Numbered from the stretch's first letter, positions 1 through 9,250 are shown. The stretch: 32,053 nucleotides of DNA from JBEIUO01 sp964549785 (GCA_964549785.1 CAZJXA010000011.1:1-32053); one strand, 5' to 3'. The notes: a model not told the origin generated them from the letters alone. A program made the numbers and translations.

Positions 1-47
1 ACGCATGAATTGGAACCGCTCTAAAGCGAAGCCCGATGCCGTCCGTC

Positions 48-464
48 TCAGCCTGACATCCGGCTCGCGATGTCGGCCGCCAATCCCGCGCCCGTTCCCG
101 CATCCAACGTCCCCGCTTTCCATTGGATTCCCAATCCCTGCCCATTCTCGTAGTGGGGGATGATGTGAAAGTGGACGTGAAGTACCGCCTGATGGGCCGC
201 CTTGCCGTTGTTCTGGAGCACGTTGAAGGCTGTGGCCCCGGTGCCCTGCAAGACCGCCCGGCAGATCCGCGGCAACACCCGCCCGATCGCCGCCGCCGAC
301 TCGTCCGACAAAGCATCGAGCGTCGGGACGGCCTCCTTCGGCACCACCAGCGTGTGGCCACGCGAAACCGGAAAAACGTCGAGAAATGCGAGCACACGCT
401 CGTCCTCATAGACGCGGTGACAGGGGAGTTCGCCCGAAATGATGCGAGAGAAAATGGTCGCCAT
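48..464 (-). CDS. HIT family nucleotide hydrolase (Hint/YcfF-like)
   Basis: This 138-residue protein has the length and layout of a bacterial histidine-triad hydrolase. Such enzymes cleave purine nucleoside phosphoramidates or related nucleotide conjugates in the cytoplasm. The N-terminus (IFSRIISGELPC, residues 4-15) and the segment around residues 20-43 with RGHTLVVPK match the family's opening. The triad HVHFHIIPH lies at residues 96-104, with His98 the expected nucleophile. Asn81 and Asn85-86 lie in the usual nucleotide-contact region. The ATG at 464 gives the standard N-terminus. The gene diverges from the dockerin-type gene, with about 155 bp of shared upstream DNA. The family call is secure; the physiological substrate cannot be read from sequence. 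Confidence 0.95.
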   Translation of the reverse strand: MATIFSRIISGELPCHRVYEDERVLAFLDVFPVSRGHTLVVPKEAVPTLDALSDESAAAIGRVLPRICRAVLQGTGATAFNVLQNNGKAAHQAVLHVHFHIIPHYENGQGLGIQWKAGTLDAGTGAGLAADIASRMSG

Positions 465-525
465 GACCCAAGAATATCAAGTACTGGGCAAGGGGCCGGA
501 ATCGTTGCCGCGGCCGCTATTTCCA

Positions 526-554
526 TTGACACCACCGATGAAATCGTCTAGATT
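526..554 (+). promoter_or_regulatory. Predicted sigma-70-type promoter for the dockerin-type gene
   Basis: A perfect -35 hexamer TTGACA (526-531) is separated by exactly 17 bp from TAGATT (549-554, 4 of 6 matches to TATAAT). This predicts a transcription start near 561 and a leader of about 58 nt before the ATG at 619. It lies in the divergent spacer between the HIT gene and the surface-protein gene. Prediction only. Confidence 0.6.
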
Positions 555-618
555 GGAGCGGGGTTCCGACTGCGTGTCAAGCAGGTCGGTACCCTCGCAA
601 ACGTCTGGAGCCCCAAGC

Positions 619-1992
619 ATGCAACGAGTCAGTGTCACCTCGGTCGTCTTCACGCTCGTCTCCGCGGCCCTCGCGCAGCCCTGCGTCCCAGCCTTCCAGC
701 CCGGGGAGCCGGGCTCGTCCGGCATTTCCGACCCCTTCAGCGCGTACATCCAGCCCATGAAGTTTTTCGATGGCAACCTCTTCGTAGGCGGCTCGTTCAG
801 CAGCGCCGGAACGGTCGCCGCCAACGCCGTCGCGGCGTTCGATCCCTCGACGGAAACCTGGTCGGCCTTGGGGGGCGGCATCAACCCCGGAAGCACCAAC
901 TCGTTCGTCGCGGCCCTCGAACCCTATCGAACCCCCACGGGGTATCGCCTTTATGTCGGCGGTCTCTCGTCCCACGTCGTCAACGGCGGTCTTGCCGTCC
1001 CTAACACGGCCTCACTCGCCGCGTGGGACGGTGCTGCGTGGTCGGCGGTTGGAACCGGCTGGACCGCCAGCAATCGCGGCAGCGTCTGGACCCTCCTCGA
1101 TTGGGAGCGCACCCCGGGCGTGCAGCGTTTGGTCGCGGGCGGCGGCTGGCCTTCGATCGGCGGGGCTAGCGCCGATGGCATCGCGGTTTACGACGGTTCG
1201 ACATGGAGCAACATTGGCGGCACGGGCGACACCGGCATCGCGGGCCCATTTTCGCCGGTGGTGTTCGCTTCCGCCGTCTATCAAAACCAACTCTATATCG
1301 GCGGACGTTTCGCGAGCGTCAACGGCATCGCCGCCCCGCTCGTCGCCCGGTTCACGAGCTCGGTCTGGCAACGCCCGGGAGCCCTCGCCGCCGCCGGCAG
1401 CGTCTCCGATATCTCGGCCTTCGTGGTGTTCGACTCGGGCGTCGGCCCCCGACTCTTTGCCGGCGGCTATGACATGCGGGTGGGCGGTCAGTCCACCAGC
1501 ATCGCCGCATGGAACGGTACCACATGGGCCCGCGTCGGCCAGAACTTGGGTGGTCGCTGCACGTCCCTCGCCGCGTTCGACGACGGTTCGGGGACGAGAC
1601 TCTACTGCGGCCTGACCGCCGATGCCCGGGAAAACTACTTCTATCGACTCGAAGGCAACACGTGGGTGCCCGTCGGCGGCGGCATGAGCGTGGCCCTCAC
1701 CGGCAACTTCCCGAGCGTCTTCGGTCTGCTCGAACACGAGGGCTCGCTCTTCGTCGGCGGCAATTTTCAGATCGCCGGGACCGTCCCCTCCTACGGCCTC
1801 GCTCGCTACGCGACCGGCACCGCCGATTGCATCGGCGATGTCGATTGCGATGGCGACGATGATTCGGACGACATCATCGCCTTTTTCGCGGCGTGGGACG
1901 CGGGCGGCTCCGGAGGTGATGTGGACGATGACGGCGACACCGATTCGGACGACGTGGTCATCTTCTTCCGGGCGTGGGATGCGGGCTGCTGA
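619..1992 (+). CDS. Exported beta-propeller-like protein with C-terminal GC-type dockerin domain
   Basis: The protein is 457 residues from the ATG at 619. GGAG at 607-610 sits 8 nt upstream of that ATG, and the frame's further upstream extension has no signal-peptide character. Residues 1-20 form a signal peptide ending in AALA, followed by QPCVPAF. The body carries repeated blade-like units with W(S/V)ALGGG or W..VGGG phrases and LFVGG/LYVGG/LYIGG strands, as in kelch-like or NHL-like propellers. The last ~55 residues hold two Asp-rich repeats, CDGDDDSDDIIAFF and DDGDTDSDDVVIFF, each followed by AWDAG. The chain ends in Cys. This layout matches the dockerin-like, GC-ending C-termini known from Phycisphaerales surface proteins. 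The repeats probably bind calcium. Function beyond surface or periplasmic location is unknown. Confidence 0.88.
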   Translation: MQRVSVTSVVFTLVSAALAQPCVPAFQPGEPGSSGISDPFSAYIQPMKFFDGNLFVGGSFSSAGTVAANAVAAFDPSTETWSALGGGINPGSTNSFVAALEPYRTPTGYRLYVGGLSSHVVNGGLAVPNTASLAAWDGAAWSAVGTGWTASNRGSVWTLLDWERTPGVQRLVAGGGWPSIGGASADGIAVYDGSTWSNIGGTGDTGIAGPFSPVVFASAVYQNQLYIGGRFASVNGIAAPLVARFTSSVWQRPGALAAAGSVSDISAFVVFDSGVGPRLFAGGYDMRVGGQSTSIAAWNGTTWARVGQNLGGRCTSLAAFDDGSGTRLYCGLTADARENYFYRLEGNTWVPVGGGMSVALTGNFPSVFGLLEHEGSLFVGGNFQIAGTVPSYGLARYATGTADCIGDVDCDGDDDSDDIIAFFAAWDAGGSGGDVDDDGDTDSDDVVIFFRAWDAGC

Positions 1993-2037
1993 AAACGGCT
2001 CGTGAGAGGGTGCCCTCGGTTCTACCCTGCTGGCCAC

Positions 2038-4845
2038 ATGACTCATTCGTTTCTCGCGTCGTTCAATCCTCCGCCGCTTGTCTATCTCGCTCCCGCCGCC
2101 GCGGGAGTCGCGATTCTCACCGCCCAATTGATCGCACGAAGTGTCCGGCAGCGCAGCGAGGGCGAGCCCGCGATGATCGAGATCGCGGCGGCCGTGCGGA
2201 CCGGGGCCGCCGCGTATCTCGCCCGCCAGTACCGCGTGGTGGCAATCGTCTTTGCGGCTTTGATGATCGTTTTGGGCGTGATGTGGGGGCTGAATCTCCA
2301 ACCCGCAATGTCGATGGTGGGGGTGCCGATCGCGGGTTTCCTTTCCGCGTTGTGCGGGTGGTTGGGCATGCGGATGGCGACAGATGCGGGCGCACGGACC
2401 GCGTGGGCGGCAAAGCAGAGCCTGAAGGACGGGCTGACCGTGGCCTTCCGAGCCGGGGCCGTGCTGGGCCTGAACGTCGTCGGTTTCGCGCTGCTTGATG
2501 CCAGCGCCTGGTTCCTCATTTTTCTGCGTTTCGGGGACCGGTTGGGCATCGATCTCTCCCGCAGCCAGGCACTCCCCGAACTCGCGGCGGTGATGCTGTC
2601 CTTCGGGATGGGGGCGTCGCTTCAGGCGTTGTTCGCGCGTGTGGGCGGGGGCATCTTCACCAAGGCCGCCGACGTCGGAGGCGACCTCGTGGGCAAGATC
2701 GAAGCCGGAATCCCGGAGGACGACCCGCGCAACCCCGCCACCATCGCCGACAACGTCGGCGATAACGTCGGCGATGTCGCGGGCATGGGGGCCGACCTCT
2801 ACGAGAGTTATTACGGGTCGATCCTGGCGGCCCTCGCGCTCGGGGCCGCCGCGGCGTTCTCCCTGCCCGACCTTGGCGACGGAGTGAAACTCAAATTGGG
2901 CCTGCTGCTCGCCACGCTCCCGTTGGTCCTTGCCGGCTTCGGGGTGCTGTCGTCGATCGTGGGCATCGCCGCGGTTCGGGCGACGGGTGATTCGGGGTTT
3001 GGCGAGTTGCTGGCGGCTCTGCGGCGGGGCGTTTTCGGCGCTGCGGGCCTGATCGCGGTGGGGGCGTTGCTGGTGCCGTGGCTGCTGTTGGGACGCGACG
3101 CGGGCACGGCCTCCATCTTCGCGAGCGTCGGGCTGCCCTGGTGGGGGGTTTCGATCGCGATCGTTGCCGGACTCGCCTCAGGGCTGGTGATCGCCCAGTG
3201 GACCGAACACTGCACGAGTTACGACAGCCCGCCGACTCGGCGGGTGGCGATGCAGGCCTTCACCGGCGCTGCGACCGTCATCATCGCGGGGATTGCCGAG
3301 GGCTTGAAAAGCACATGGGCCGCGCTGCTGGCCGTGGTCGCGGCGATCTTGGTTGCGTTTATCGCGTGCAACGGCGGTGAGCACTATCTCCTGGGGCTCT
3401 ATGGCGTCGCGATCGCGGCGGTGGGGATGCTCTCCACCCTGGGGGTCACGCTCGCGACCGACGCCTACGGGCCGATCGCGGACAACGCGGGCGGAAACGC
3501 CCAGATGTCGGGCCAAGCCGCCGTGGTACGGCAGCGTACCGACATGCTCGACAGTCTGGGAAACACCACCGCGGCCACGGGCAAGGGCTTCGCCATCGGC
3601 TCGGCGGCCCTCACCGCGATGGCGCTGATCGCCGCATACTCGCAGGTCGTCCAGACTCAATTGCACGCGCAGACAGTCGCGGAAGCACGCGTGGCGTTCG
3701 CCGAGCAGGCCGGGCTGCTGGACCCCGGCCAGCGGCTGGCGCTCTGGATGGACCACGGTCGCGCGGCCGTGGTTTCGCGCCGGGGCGACGGCTCGATCGA
3801 CGTTGATGGGGCGATGCTTATCCCGGGCGCGGCATTCACACCCGATTCCCACTTCGACGGCTCGATGAAGTTCGGCACGCCGCTGGACGTTGCGCCGCCG
3901 CCCACGAGCGTGGTGCAGCATGAGGGCCACACGCACACCGCCTCGGCGGTCGAGAAGGTATACGCCTTAACGGGGCGGGTTTCGCACGGCGACCACGAAG
4001 ATGAGTTCGACTTCGATGTCGTCTCGATGCGGAACGCATCGCTCTCGGACGTGCTCGCGTACTACGACGTCACGCTCACAAGCCCGAGGGTGCTGGCAGG
4101 GCTGTTTTTGGGAGTGATGCTGGCCTTCGCGTTTTGCGGACTGACGATGAATGCGGTCGGCCGGGCCGCCTACGCGATGATGCAGGAGTGCCGCCGACAG
4201 TTCGGGCTGATGCGCAGCGCCATGCGGGCGATCGGGGTACCTGAGGGTGACATCGCCGATCCGCAAAAATGGCCGGCCCGCATTGAATCGGACGGAAAGA
4301 TGTACCCCGACTATGCGACCTGCGTCTCGATCAGCACCGCCCGCGCTCAGCGCGAAATGATCGTTCCCGCGCTGCTCGCGGTGGTAGTTCCGCTGGCGGT
4401 CGGGATGGTGCTCTCGGTGCCCGGGGTCATCGGGCTGTTGGTGGGCGGCCTTACGTCCGGCTTCGCAATCGCCGTTTTTATGGCGAACGCGGGGGGCTCC
4501 TGGGATAACGCCAAGAAGCTGATCGAGAGTTTCACTCCAATTTCGGCGGACGATGCGCTGGCCGCCACGGGTGCCGCGGAGCGGCTGCCCCCCGAAATCC
4601 GCGAAGGGTTGCTCGTCAAAGCCGCCGAGATGCAACGCTCGGGGCGAGGCACACAAATCCTCTATGGCAAAGGTTCCGACGATCACAAGGCGGCGGTGGT
4701 CGGCGACACCGTCGGCGATCCGTTCAAGGACACCAGCGGCCCGAGCCTGAACATCCTTATCAAATTGATCTCGATTGTGGCGGTGGTCTTTGCGGGAGTG
4801 GTCGTGAAGTTTGGGCCAGTGGTCGGCGGGTGGATCGGCTGGTGA
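2038..4845 (+). CDS. hppA: Membrane-bound cation-pumping inorganic pyrophosphatase, K+-dependent type
   Basis: This polytopic membrane enzyme hydrolyses cytoplasmic PPi and pumps H+ or Na+ outward. Diagnostic motifs are DVGGDLVGK (residues about 211-219) and DDPRNPATIADNVGDNVGD just after it. Near the C-terminus are NAGGSWDNAKK and GDTVGDPFKDTSGPS. The segment GNTTAATGKG (508-517) has Ala512 and Gly515 where K+-independent enzymes carry Lys and Thr, so K+ dependence is predicted. H+ versus Na+ specificity is not resolved. At 935 residues it is roughly 150-250 longer than most relatives. Much of the excess is a soluble segment near residues 535-680. The ATG at 2038 is preferred; an in-frame GTG at 2002 would add 12 residues. 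It follows the dockerin gene by 45 bp and may be co-transcribed with it. Confidence 0.95.
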   Translation: MTHSFLASFNPPPLVYLAPAAAGVAILTAQLIARSVRQRSEGEPAMIEIAAAVRTGAAAYLARQYRVVAIVFAALMIVLGVMWGLNLQPAMSMVGVPIAGFLSALCGWLGMRMATDAGARTAWAAKQSLKDGLTVAFRAGAVLGLNVVGFALLDASAWFLIFLRFGDRLGIDLSRSQALPELAAVMLSFGMGASLQALFARVGGGIFTKAADVGGDLVGKIEAGIPEDDPRNPATIADNVGDNVGDVAGMGADLYESYYGSILAALALGAAAAFSLPDLGDGVKLKLGLLLATLPLVLAGFGVLSSIVGIAAVRATGDSGFGELLAALRRGVFGAAGLIAVGALLVPWLLLGRDAGTASIFASVGLPWWGVSIAIVAGLASGLVIAQWTEHCTSYDSPPTRRVAMQAFTGAATVIIAGIAEGLKSTWAALLAVVAAILVAFIACNGGEHYLLGLYGVAIAAVGMLSTLGVTLATDAYGPIADNAGGNAQMSGQAAVVRQRTDMLDSLGNTTAATGKGFAIGSAALTAMALIAAYSQVVQTQLHAQTVAEARVAFAEQAGLLDPGQRLALWMDHGRAAVVSRRGDGSIDVDGAMLIPGAAFTPDSHFDGSMKFGTPLDVAPPPTSVVQHEGHTHTASAVEKVYALTGRVSHGDHEDEFDFDVVSMRNASLSDVLAYYDVTLTSPRVLAGLFLGVMLAFAFCGLTMNAVGRAAYAMMQECRRQFGLMRSAMRAIGVPEGDIADPQKWPARIESDGKMYPDYATCVSISTARAQREMIVPALLAVVVPLAVGMVLSVPGVIGLLVGGLTSGFAIAVFMANAGGSWDNAKKLIESFTPISADDALAATGAAERLPPEIREGLLVKAAEMQRSGRGTQILYGKGSDDHKAAVVGDTVGDPFKDTSGPSLNILIKLISIVAVVFAGVVVKFGPVVGGWIGW

Positions 4846-4874
4846 CCTTCGCCCGGTGGGCTGGGTGAAAGACG

Positions 4875-5828
4875 TCATCCGCCGGAATCGGCCGCCCGTC
4901 TGACCCATCGCAATTTCGCGGCCTTGGACCGCGTGTTCTCCTCTCGTTCGACCTCGTCGGCCACGATGGGGTCGCGGCTGTCTTCGGAATAGATACCGGC
5001 CCGGACTCCATCCCGAAAGGCGTATTTCACGGGGCGGTCTTCACCGCTGTGGAAGGTGATGATGACCCCGATGCCGCCGGGCTTGAGGACCTCGGGGAAC
5101 ACCGCCAACAGGCGGTTGAGGTTCGCCATCTCGTGGTTGACGAGGATGCGGAGCGCTTGGAAGGTCCGTGCCGCCGGGTGCAGTTTGGCACCGCTCGCCC
5201 GTGGAATCGTGAAGTGGCGGGCTTCACAGACGATGGCCATCAGGGCTTCGGTGGTGGTAATCGGCTGCACGGCGCGTCGTTCGACAATCAGGCGGGCGAT
5301 TTCTTTGGCGTCGGTTTCGTCGCCCAATTCGAGGATCGCCTGGGCCAGGTCCTTCTCGTTCATTTTGTTGAGGATGGCCGAGGCTGTCTGGCCCCGGGTC
5401 GGGTCCATCCGCATATCCAGTGGACCGGGCTTTCGATAGGAGAAGCCGCGGGCCGGGTCGTCGATCTGAGTGCTGGCAATGCCGATGTCGGCCAGCACCG
5501 CGTCGACCCGCCCGGACTCGATGCCCGCCCGCGTGATGGCGGCCGGGAGACCCGCGAAGTTAGTGTGGAACAGATCGAAGCGACCCCCGGTCGCCGCGAG
5601 ACGGGGACGGGCCAACGCGAGGTTGGATTCGTCAAGGTCAAGCCCGATCAGGCGGCCGCCGGAGTCTGAGGACCCGAGCCGCTCCAAGATCGCGACGCCG
5701 TGGCCGCCCAGTCCGACGGTGCAATCCACGATGATCTGGCCAGGCTTCGGCGCGAGGACGGCGAGGACCTCACGCAGCAGGACGGGGACGTGTTGGGGGG
5801 GGTTGGTTTTCTTCACGGGAAGGAACAT
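4875..5828 (-). CDS. rsmH: 16S rRNA (cytosine(1402)-N(4))-methyltransferase RsmH
   Basis: RsmH adds the N4-methyl group to C1402 in the ribosomal P site, using SAM. The 317-residue protein starts with the typical HVPVLLREVL. It has the SAM-binding DCTVGLGGHG (near residues 35-44), DLDESNLALA, and the family signature ARGFSYRKPGPLDMRMD. FHSGEDRPVK replaces the usual FHSLEDR-VK, and the C-terminus has RSKAAKLR. The length is normal. In most bacteria rsmH (mraW) sits in the division and cell-wall cluster next to mraZ and ftsL; here it lies between hppA (convergent) and a SNF2 helicase. That is compatible with a planctomycete that lacks the standard division cluster. The ATG at 5828 is the natural start. 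Confidence 0.95.
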   Translation of the reverse strand: MFLPVKKTNPPQHVPVLLREVLAVLAPKPGQIIVDCTVGLGGHGVAILERLGSSDSGGRLIGLDLDESNLALARPRLAATGGRFDLFHTNFAGLPAAITRAGIESGRVDAVLADIGIASTQIDDPARGFSYRKPGPLDMRMDPTRGQTASAILNKMNEKDLAQAILELGDETDAKEIARLIVERRAVQPITTTEALMAIVCEARHFTIPRASGAKLHPAARTFQALRILVNHEMANLNRLLAVFPEVLKPGGIGVIITFHSGEDRPVKYAFRDGVRAGIYSEDSRDPIVADEVEREENTRSKAAKLRWVRRAADSGG

Positions 5829-5966
5829 TCACGCGGACTTCCAACACCGGGTGATGTTAGAAGGGGAGCTCGGTGCAGCCCGATGCGGTTCAAACCGGTA
5901 CCTTTCTCCCTGTCGTGTTCGCCGTTCGACAGACCGAAGAGCGGGAGTCGCGGTGCGATACACCGT

Positions 5967-8900
5967 CTACTCGTCCTCGATCGCGTCGTTCCGCAGCGTC
6001 AGGATGTCCCTCAACTGATCCGTGTTGAGCTCGGTCAGCCAGTTCTCGCCGCCGCCGATGATGGATTCGGCGAGTTCGACCTTGCTCTCGATCATCTGGT
6101 CGATGCGCTCTTCCAGCGTGCCGCGGGTGATGAACTTGTGAACCTGGACGGTGCGGGTCTGCCCGATGCGGTACGCGCGGTCGGTGGCTTGGTTCTCGAC
6201 GGCGGGGTTCCACCAGCGGTCAAAGTGGAAGACGTGCGTGGCCGCAGTGAGATTGAGGCCGACGCCGCCGGCGCGAAGGCTGAGCACGAGGATGGGCGTG
6301 GTGCCGTCGGCCTTCTGGAACTGGTCGATGAGGGCCTGGCGCTGCGTCTGGGTGGTGCCGCCGTGAAGGAAGAGCACGTCCTTCTTGAGGTGGTAGCGGA
6401 GCATCGGCACCAGCAACTCGCCCATCTCCCGGAACTGCGTAAAAATCAGCGACTGATCGCCCTCGGAGAGGACTTCGTCCAGCAGTTCCAGGATGCGGAT
6501 GCACTTGCCGGAGCGCGCGGGGTCGATCGGGCCGGGCCGGTCCTCTTTGAGCAGGAGTGCCGGGTGGTCGCATACCTGCTTCAGTTTGACCAAGGCGGCA
6601 AGCACCAGCCCACGCTTCTTGATCCCCTCGGCGTCATCCACTTCGCCCAACATGCGTTTGACGCACGCCTCGTAGAGCGCCGCCTGCTCGCCCGTGAGAT
6701 GGCTGTATTCCTTGCTCTCGACTTTCTCGGGCAGGTCGGCAACGACGTTGGGGTCGCTCTTGAGGCGCCGCAATACGAACGGACGGATAAGCCCCCGCAA
6801 TTGCTCGGCCCGGCCCTTGTCGTGGAAGCGCTCGATCGGGACGCCGAACCGGGTACGGAAGTTCCCCGCCGAACCCAGGAATCCCGGGTTGAGGAAGTCC
6901 ATGATCGACCACAGCTCGGTGAGGCGGTTTTCGACCGGCGTACCGGTGAGCGCCACGCGGTGGCCGGTGGCGAGGTCACGGACGGCCTGCGACTGTTTCG
7001 CGATCGGGTTTTTGATGTACTGGGCTTCGTCCAAAACCACCCGGCCCCACGTAACGTTCCCGAACATTTCGCGGTCGCGGTGGGCGAGCGAATAAGTCGT
7101 GATCACGAGGTCGGCGGCCGAGGCCCCCTGCATGAACCGCTCGCCGAGCGTGCGCTCGGGGCCGTGGTGGACAAGGATCTTGAGGTGCGGGCAGAAACGT
7201 GCGGTCTCGTGAATCCAGTTGCCAACCACGGACATCGGCACCACCAGCAACGTCGGCAGCACGGGGTTGCCACCGCTGTGTTCGCGTTCCCACGCCAGCA
7301 GCGCGAGCAACTGGACGGTTTTTCCCAATCCCATGTCGTCGGCCAGGCACACGCCAAAGCCCAGGCGTTCTTGGAAGATCAGCCACGACACGCCCCGGAT
7401 CTGATAGGGTCGCAACGTGCCGCGGAAAGATGTCGGCGTTTCGATAATGGTAATCTGCTGGCTGCTGGATTCGCTCGAAAGGAAGGCGGCCATCCACCCC
7501 GTTGCTTCCATGCCGACCACGGGGATGCCGGTCTGACGGAGGTCGGAGCCGTAGGCAAGGCGGAGGGCGTCGGCGATCTTGATGCGGCCACCGGGGTTCT
7601 CGCGGATGAACTTGATGGCCGCCTGGACGTCCTCCGGGCGGATCTCGACCCAGCGACCGTTGACCCGGACCAGCGGAACCTTCCGTCCCGCGAGTTGCTC
7701 GAACTCGGCAAGAGAGAGGGTGGCGTCGCCGACGGCGATCTCCCAGGTGTAGTTGACGAGCGCGGTCACCCCGAGTTTGGTGCCGGTGGCGGGTCCGAGT
7801 CCGCCGGAGGAGAGATCGAGCGGGCTAGGTCCTTCGGATTCGAGTTTGAGCTTGGCACCGACACGCGCCGAGGGCGAATCCCACCAGAGCGGGGCTTGCA
7901 CGCCGAACCCCTGTTCCAGCAAAATCGGCCGGACCTCGCGCAGAAACTCATAGGCTTGGCGCGTGTTCAGGGGCAGGCTGTCGGGCTCTCGCTCATCGAG
8001 CGCGGCTTCCAACCGCTTATAAAACCGCATCGCGCGGCCAAGCTCGCCCAGCAGCAGTTCCTGCGGCCGGTCGAGCCGCCGGCCCTGCAGTGTGATCGAG
8101 TCGCCGGTGACGGCCCACAAGTCCTCGGCGTCGAGGATCAGGTCGGGCTTTTCGACACTCTGCATATGGAACGAGAGCGACCAGACGGGTGCTGCGGGGT
8201 CGGGAGACTCATCCGGCTTGAGCGTCACCAGCGACGGCTCATTCAGCCGAAGATAAAGTCGCCACGCCGAACTGGCTCCGCGCTCCTCAAGAACGCCAAC
8301 CCAGCCGCGGACCCGTTTGGCGAGTTCCTGCCGGAGCCCCGGTGAGGGCGGTAGCGCGGTGCCCGAAGCCAGCAGCCCGCCCAGCCACGCCACGTGCGGA
8401 TCCGTGGTCGGATCGCGTCCGTCGATCGAGGTGGCGAAGTCTTCGCGGATCAGCACCCGCCGGCACGTTTCATCGATCATGGTGGCTAGAAAATCTTCGG
8501 TGATCGCCCACGCCTCGTGGTTCGTGCGGTCCACCACCGCCCGCGCCGACCCAGGCATCGCCTCGACCAGACGGGCGACCCGCGACGCCATCGCGTCGTC
8601 GCTCATCCACGGGTACCACGCCGCGCGAAGGTCGCCGCCGACCGTCTGCACCAGCATGGGGACAAACCGCTGCTGGGCGACCACATGGCGAACAAGCCTC
8701 GCGCACTCCGCGAAGTAGGCGAACGATGCGCCGGCAATCCACGATTCATCCGGGGCTTTGTTGATCGAATCGGCCGCGTCCGAAACCGCCCCGATGACGC
8801 TCATCACGTGCTGGGGCGCAACCCGGACCGCGGGGACAGTGAACGACGTCAGGATCGCCGGGACGGCGTCGGGGTCAGCGGTGAAACCGGTGATGGCGCT

Positions 8901-9227
8901 GAACTCGGAACTCGGCAGCGGCGACGAGTCGCGGGACGGGAGTCGCACCCGGATCGTCGACGACTCGCTGGGGATGCCGGCGTCACGCAGCACGATCCCC
9001 ACCGCAACGTCGGCCGCCGAACTCGCGAACGGGTGCGGCCGCTCGACCGGCACTCCGTCAGTCGCGGCTCCGCTCTCCGCCGATGGGCTCGCCGCCGCGG
9101 GGGCGGACCCGCCGCGAGCCGCCGACCCTTCGGCCCACAACACAAACGCGGCATCGGACCATATCGCGTGCAACACCTGCGGCAAAGTGGGTACCTGAAT
9201 GAAGGCACTAGTCGCTGTGAAGGGCAC
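5967..9227 (-). CDS. SNF2/SWI2-family ATP-dependent helicase with SNF2-associated N-terminal region
   Basis: The protein is a large (up to 1086-residue) bacterial SNF2-type DNA-dependent ATPase. The N-terminal half, about residues 1-560, resembles the helicase-associated region of bacterial SNF2 proteins. The first motor lobe has DDMGLGKTVQLL (Walker A, near residue 632), DEAQYIKNP (motif II, near 734) and ALTGTPVENRL. The second lobe has SLRAGGVGLNLT, HFDRWWNPAVE and ATDRAYRIGQ (near 1017). These enzymes use ATP to translocate on duplex DNA and remodel protein-DNA complexes; the target here is unknown. No restriction or methylase genes adjoin it. The annotated GTG at 9227 lies inside a short repeat and has no clear ribosome site. 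Starts at 9185 (TTG) or 9176 (GTG) would keep the conserved region, which begins at LHAIW. Confidence 0.9.
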   Translation of the reverse strand: MPFTATSAFIQVPTLPQVLHAIWSDAAFVLWAEGSAARGGSAPAAASPSAESGAATDGVPVERPHPFASSAADVAVGIVLRDAGIPSESSTIRVRLPSRDSSPLPSSEFSAITGFTADPDAVPAILTSFTVPAVRVAPQHVMSVIGAVSDAADSINKAPDESWIAGASFAYFAECARLVRHVVAQQRFVPMLVQTVGGDLRAAWYPWMSDDAMASRVARLVEAMPGSARAVVDRTNHEAWAITEDFLATMIDETCRRVLIREDFATSIDGRDPTTDPHVAWLGGLLASGTALPPSPGLRQELAKRVRGWVGVLEERGASSAWRLYLRLNEPSLVTLKPDESPDPAAPVWSLSFHMQSVEKPDLILDAEDLWAVTGDSITLQGRRLDRPQELLLGELGRAMRFYKRLEAALDEREPDSLPLNTRQAYEFLREVRPILLEQGFGVQAPLWWDSPSARVGAKLKLESEGPSPLDLSSGGLGPATGTKLGVTALVNYTWEIAVGDATLSLAEFEQLAGRKVPLVRVNGRWVEIRPEDVQAAIKFIRENPGGRIKIADALRLAYGSDLRQTGIPVVGMEATGWMAAFLSSESSSQQITIIETPTSFRGTLRPYQIRGVSWLIFQERLGFGVCLADDMGLGKTVQLLALLAWEREHSGGNPVLPTLLVVPMSVVGNWIHETARFCPHLKILVHHGPERTLGERFMQGASAADLVITTYSLAHRDREMFGNVTWGRVVLDEAQYIKNPIAKQSQAVRDLATGHRVALTGTPVENRLTELWSIMDFLNPGFLGSAGNFRTRFGVPIERFHDKGRAEQLRGLIRPFVLRRLKSDPNVVADLPEKVESKEYSHLTGEQAALYEACVKRMLGEVDDAEGIKKRGLVLAALVKLKQVCDHPALLLKEDRPGPIDPARSGKCIRILELLDEVLSEGDQSLIFTQFREMGELLVPMLRYHLKKDVLFLHGGTTQTQRQALIDQFQKADGTTPILVLSLRAGGVGLNLTAATHVFHFDRWWNPAVENQATDRAYRIGQTRTVQVHKFITRGTLEERIDQMIESKVELAESIIGGGENWLTELNTDQLRDILTLRNDAIEDE

Positions 9228-9237
9228 TAGGCACTAG
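9204..9237. repeat. Three copies of GGCACTAG at the 5' edge of the SNF2 gene
   Basis: GGCACTAG occurs at 9204-9211, 9223-9230 and 9230-9237; the last two are tandem and share one G. The block is lower in GC than its surroundings and includes the possible GTG start of the helicase gene. It may be a dispersed intergenic repeat, but other copies cannot be looked for from this window alone. Confidence 0.5.
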
Positions 9238-9250
9238 GCAATGGGGGGCT

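Noticed and set aside
1012..2301. 429-residue minus-strand frame across the dockerin gene and hppA start
   Set aside because: It spans two well-supported genes and their spacer; composition only.
5700..8345. 881-residue open frame antisense to the SNF2 helicase
   Set aside because: The helicase on the other strand has clear motifs throughout; the antisense product has no domain pattern and is a by-product of GC-rich codons.
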